From Rhodococcus rhodnii (GTDB lineage Bacteria > Actinomycetota > Actinomycetes > Mycobacteriales > Pseudonocardiaceae), in NCBI GenBank assembly GCA_000720375.1, contig JOAA01000039.1, positions 25,294 to 89,293 on the forward strand: a DNA stretch of 64,000 nt, written 5' to 3'. Each line of letters opens with the position of its first letter. The stretch's first letter is position 1. The position numbers were made by a program, and so were the translations under genes. Below, piece after piece: positions 62,558 through 64,000 of this stretch. Under the pieces are notes generated by a model. It searched no databases. It had not been told where the DNA came from and saw only the letters and a list, made by a program, of their open reading frames with translations.

Positions 62558-62624
62558 CATTCTGTGTCAGCCGCTGTGACCGCAACTCAGCAGTTGTCTA
62601 CTGCAGACGTCGTCCTGAGGTCTA

Positions 62625-63188
62625 CTACCGCACGCTCTGTATCTCGGCAATGTCGGCCCGCCGAAGGTCGACGACCCGCCGGGCGAACCTTCTAAGCTCC
62701 GAGTGAATCCCTTTGTCCAACTCCGTTTCGGCCAACGAGATCATCGCCTGGTACCGCTCAATGGTCAGGTCAGCCCACGTGCGGTCGAACTGTGCTTGCT
62801 CACTCTGCTCGAGCTTCCGAATCAGCTCGGTGTGCCCAATCGACAGACCGGTGTAGTCCACACCCCACCCGCCGAGCCATGCCATGAGTTGTTGAATATC
62901 GGGGTTCGCCGACCTCATGATGCGCGCGGCGATGGTGCGCACCTTCGGGTCGGCACTACCCGACGGAACGAGCTTCGCCAGATCTCGAACCTCAGACAGC
63001 AGTCGAATCATCTGCGACGCGAAAGCGATGTCATGCCCGTTATGGTCGACTTGTCGGTCGGCAACAGTACTACCAGAAGTATTCGGCACACCACTGCGCT
63101 CTCTCGACGGCGCCGCGTTGCCACCGCAAGCGCCAACGAGGATGGACATCGCCAGCACGGCCGCGGCTACGAGCACTGGCCTGCTCAC
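62625..63188 (-). CDS. DUF305-family lipoprotein
   Basis: 187 residues. The signal peptide ends in the lipobox LVGAC with Cys21. DUF305 is recognised from DHNGHDIAFASQMIRLLSEV, IAARIMRSANPDIQQLMAWL and ERYQAMISLAETELDKG. In most members the first motif continues as MIPHHxxA and forms a metal site; here it reads MIRLLSEV, so those histidines are missing. It is thought to handle copper or similar metals in the cell envelope. It is convergent with the propeller lipoprotein. Confidence 0.85.
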   Translation of the reverse strand: MSRPVLVAAAVLAMSILVGACGGNAAPSRERSGVPNTSGSTVADRQVDHNGHDIAFASQMIRLLSEVRDLAKLVPSGSADPKVRTIAARIMRSANPDIQQLMAWLGGWGVDYTGLSIGHTELIRKLEQSEQAQFDRTWADLTIERYQAMISLAETELDKGIHSELRRFARRVVDLRRADIAEIQSVR

Positions 63189-63336
63189 GAAGTCGACCTC
63201 CGATAGACAAACATACTAGAGAGCCTAGTAGATCAGCCGCGGCACCCCACCGCGAGCGCTCCAGAGCAGTCGCTGGCGCGACGCCCTTGCAATGACAAGA
63301 CCCACTGTGACGGTGACGAGCGCCCCGCCGGCACCT

Positions 63337-64000
<664 letters not shown>

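Overview
The window is GC-rich actinobacterial DNA. GTG starts, dense coding and 4-base ATGA/GTGA gene overlaps are frequent. The mix of secondary-metabolite genes, WXG100/FtsK-type secretion genes, a PucR-type regulator and IS481-like transposases suggests a filamentous actinomycete, probably of the Pseudonocardiales. That placement is inferred from gene content; no rRNA or tRNA gene was seen.

Layout. (1) Positions 1-17.9 kb hold a biosynthetic cluster. A leftward glycosyltransferase and cytochrome P450 (the P450 is cut by the window edge) diverge from a rightward operon of 12 tightly packed genes. In order these are a rifampin-phosphotransferase/PEP-synthase-like enzyme, a fatty-acyl-AMP ligase, a nucleotidyltransferase, an acyl carrier protein, a thioester-reductase-like SDR, an NDP-kinase-like protein, an AfsA-like hotdog protein, a nitroreductase, a UbiA-like membrane prenyltransferase, a glycosyltransferase, an amidohydrolase and an O-methyltransferase, followed 23 bases later by a second P450. 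There is no PKS or NRPS module. I could not match this set to a known product and consider it the best candidate for an undescribed system. (2) 18-20.4 kb: a secreted DUF4874/DUF4832 protein behind a promoter with an overlapping palindrome, and an S-adenosylmethionine methyltransferase. (3) 20.4-27.2 kb: a tannase/feruloyl-esterase gene, an MFS permease, a divergent GAF-PucR regulator and an acyl-CoA ligase, which look like an aromatic-ester uptake and catabolism unit. (4) 27.3-31.6 kb: a membrane-anchored sugar-binding-like protein, a small membrane protein, and a histidine kinase pair in which one member is frameshifted and the other looks catalytically degenerate.

(5) 32.0-49.7 kb is a probable genomic island. 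Broken tyrosine-recombinase pieces lie at both ends and an IS21 IstA remnant lies at the left end. Inside is a type VII-like secretion locus: an FHA-like protein, two WXG100 proteins, a beta-rich candidate substrate, an LpqN-like protein and an FHA-containing three-ATPase FtsK/SpoIIIE protein. These run into a fibronectin-III membrane protein, a MoxR ATPase, a DUF58 protein and a transglutaminase-like protein that lacks the catalytic cysteine. A convergent Ser/Thr kinase closes the locus. (6) 50.1-59.8 kb: a MarR-controlled MFS exporter and hydrolase, a quinone oxidoreductase, and a phenazine core operon phzE-phzB-flavoprotein-phzD-phzF. PhzD and PhzF keep their catalytic residues. phzG is not in the window. 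(7) 59.9-64.0 kb: an N-terminally truncated secreted-protein gene cut by a complete 1.2-kb IS481-like element, then a beta-propeller lipoprotein gene, a DUF305 lipoprotein gene and a second related IS that runs off the window.

How the genes may work together. In cluster 1 the ligase probably loads an acid on the carrier protein. The AfsA-like, reductase and nitroreductase proteins would process the acyl chain. The phosphotransferase, NDPK-like and nucleotidyltransferase genes imply phosphate chemistry, and UbiA, two glycosyltransferases, a methyltransferase and two P450s would decorate the product. This order is inference. In cluster 6 PhzE, PhzD, PhzF and PhzB would turn chorismate into the phenazine tricycle, with the MFS protein a plausible exporter.
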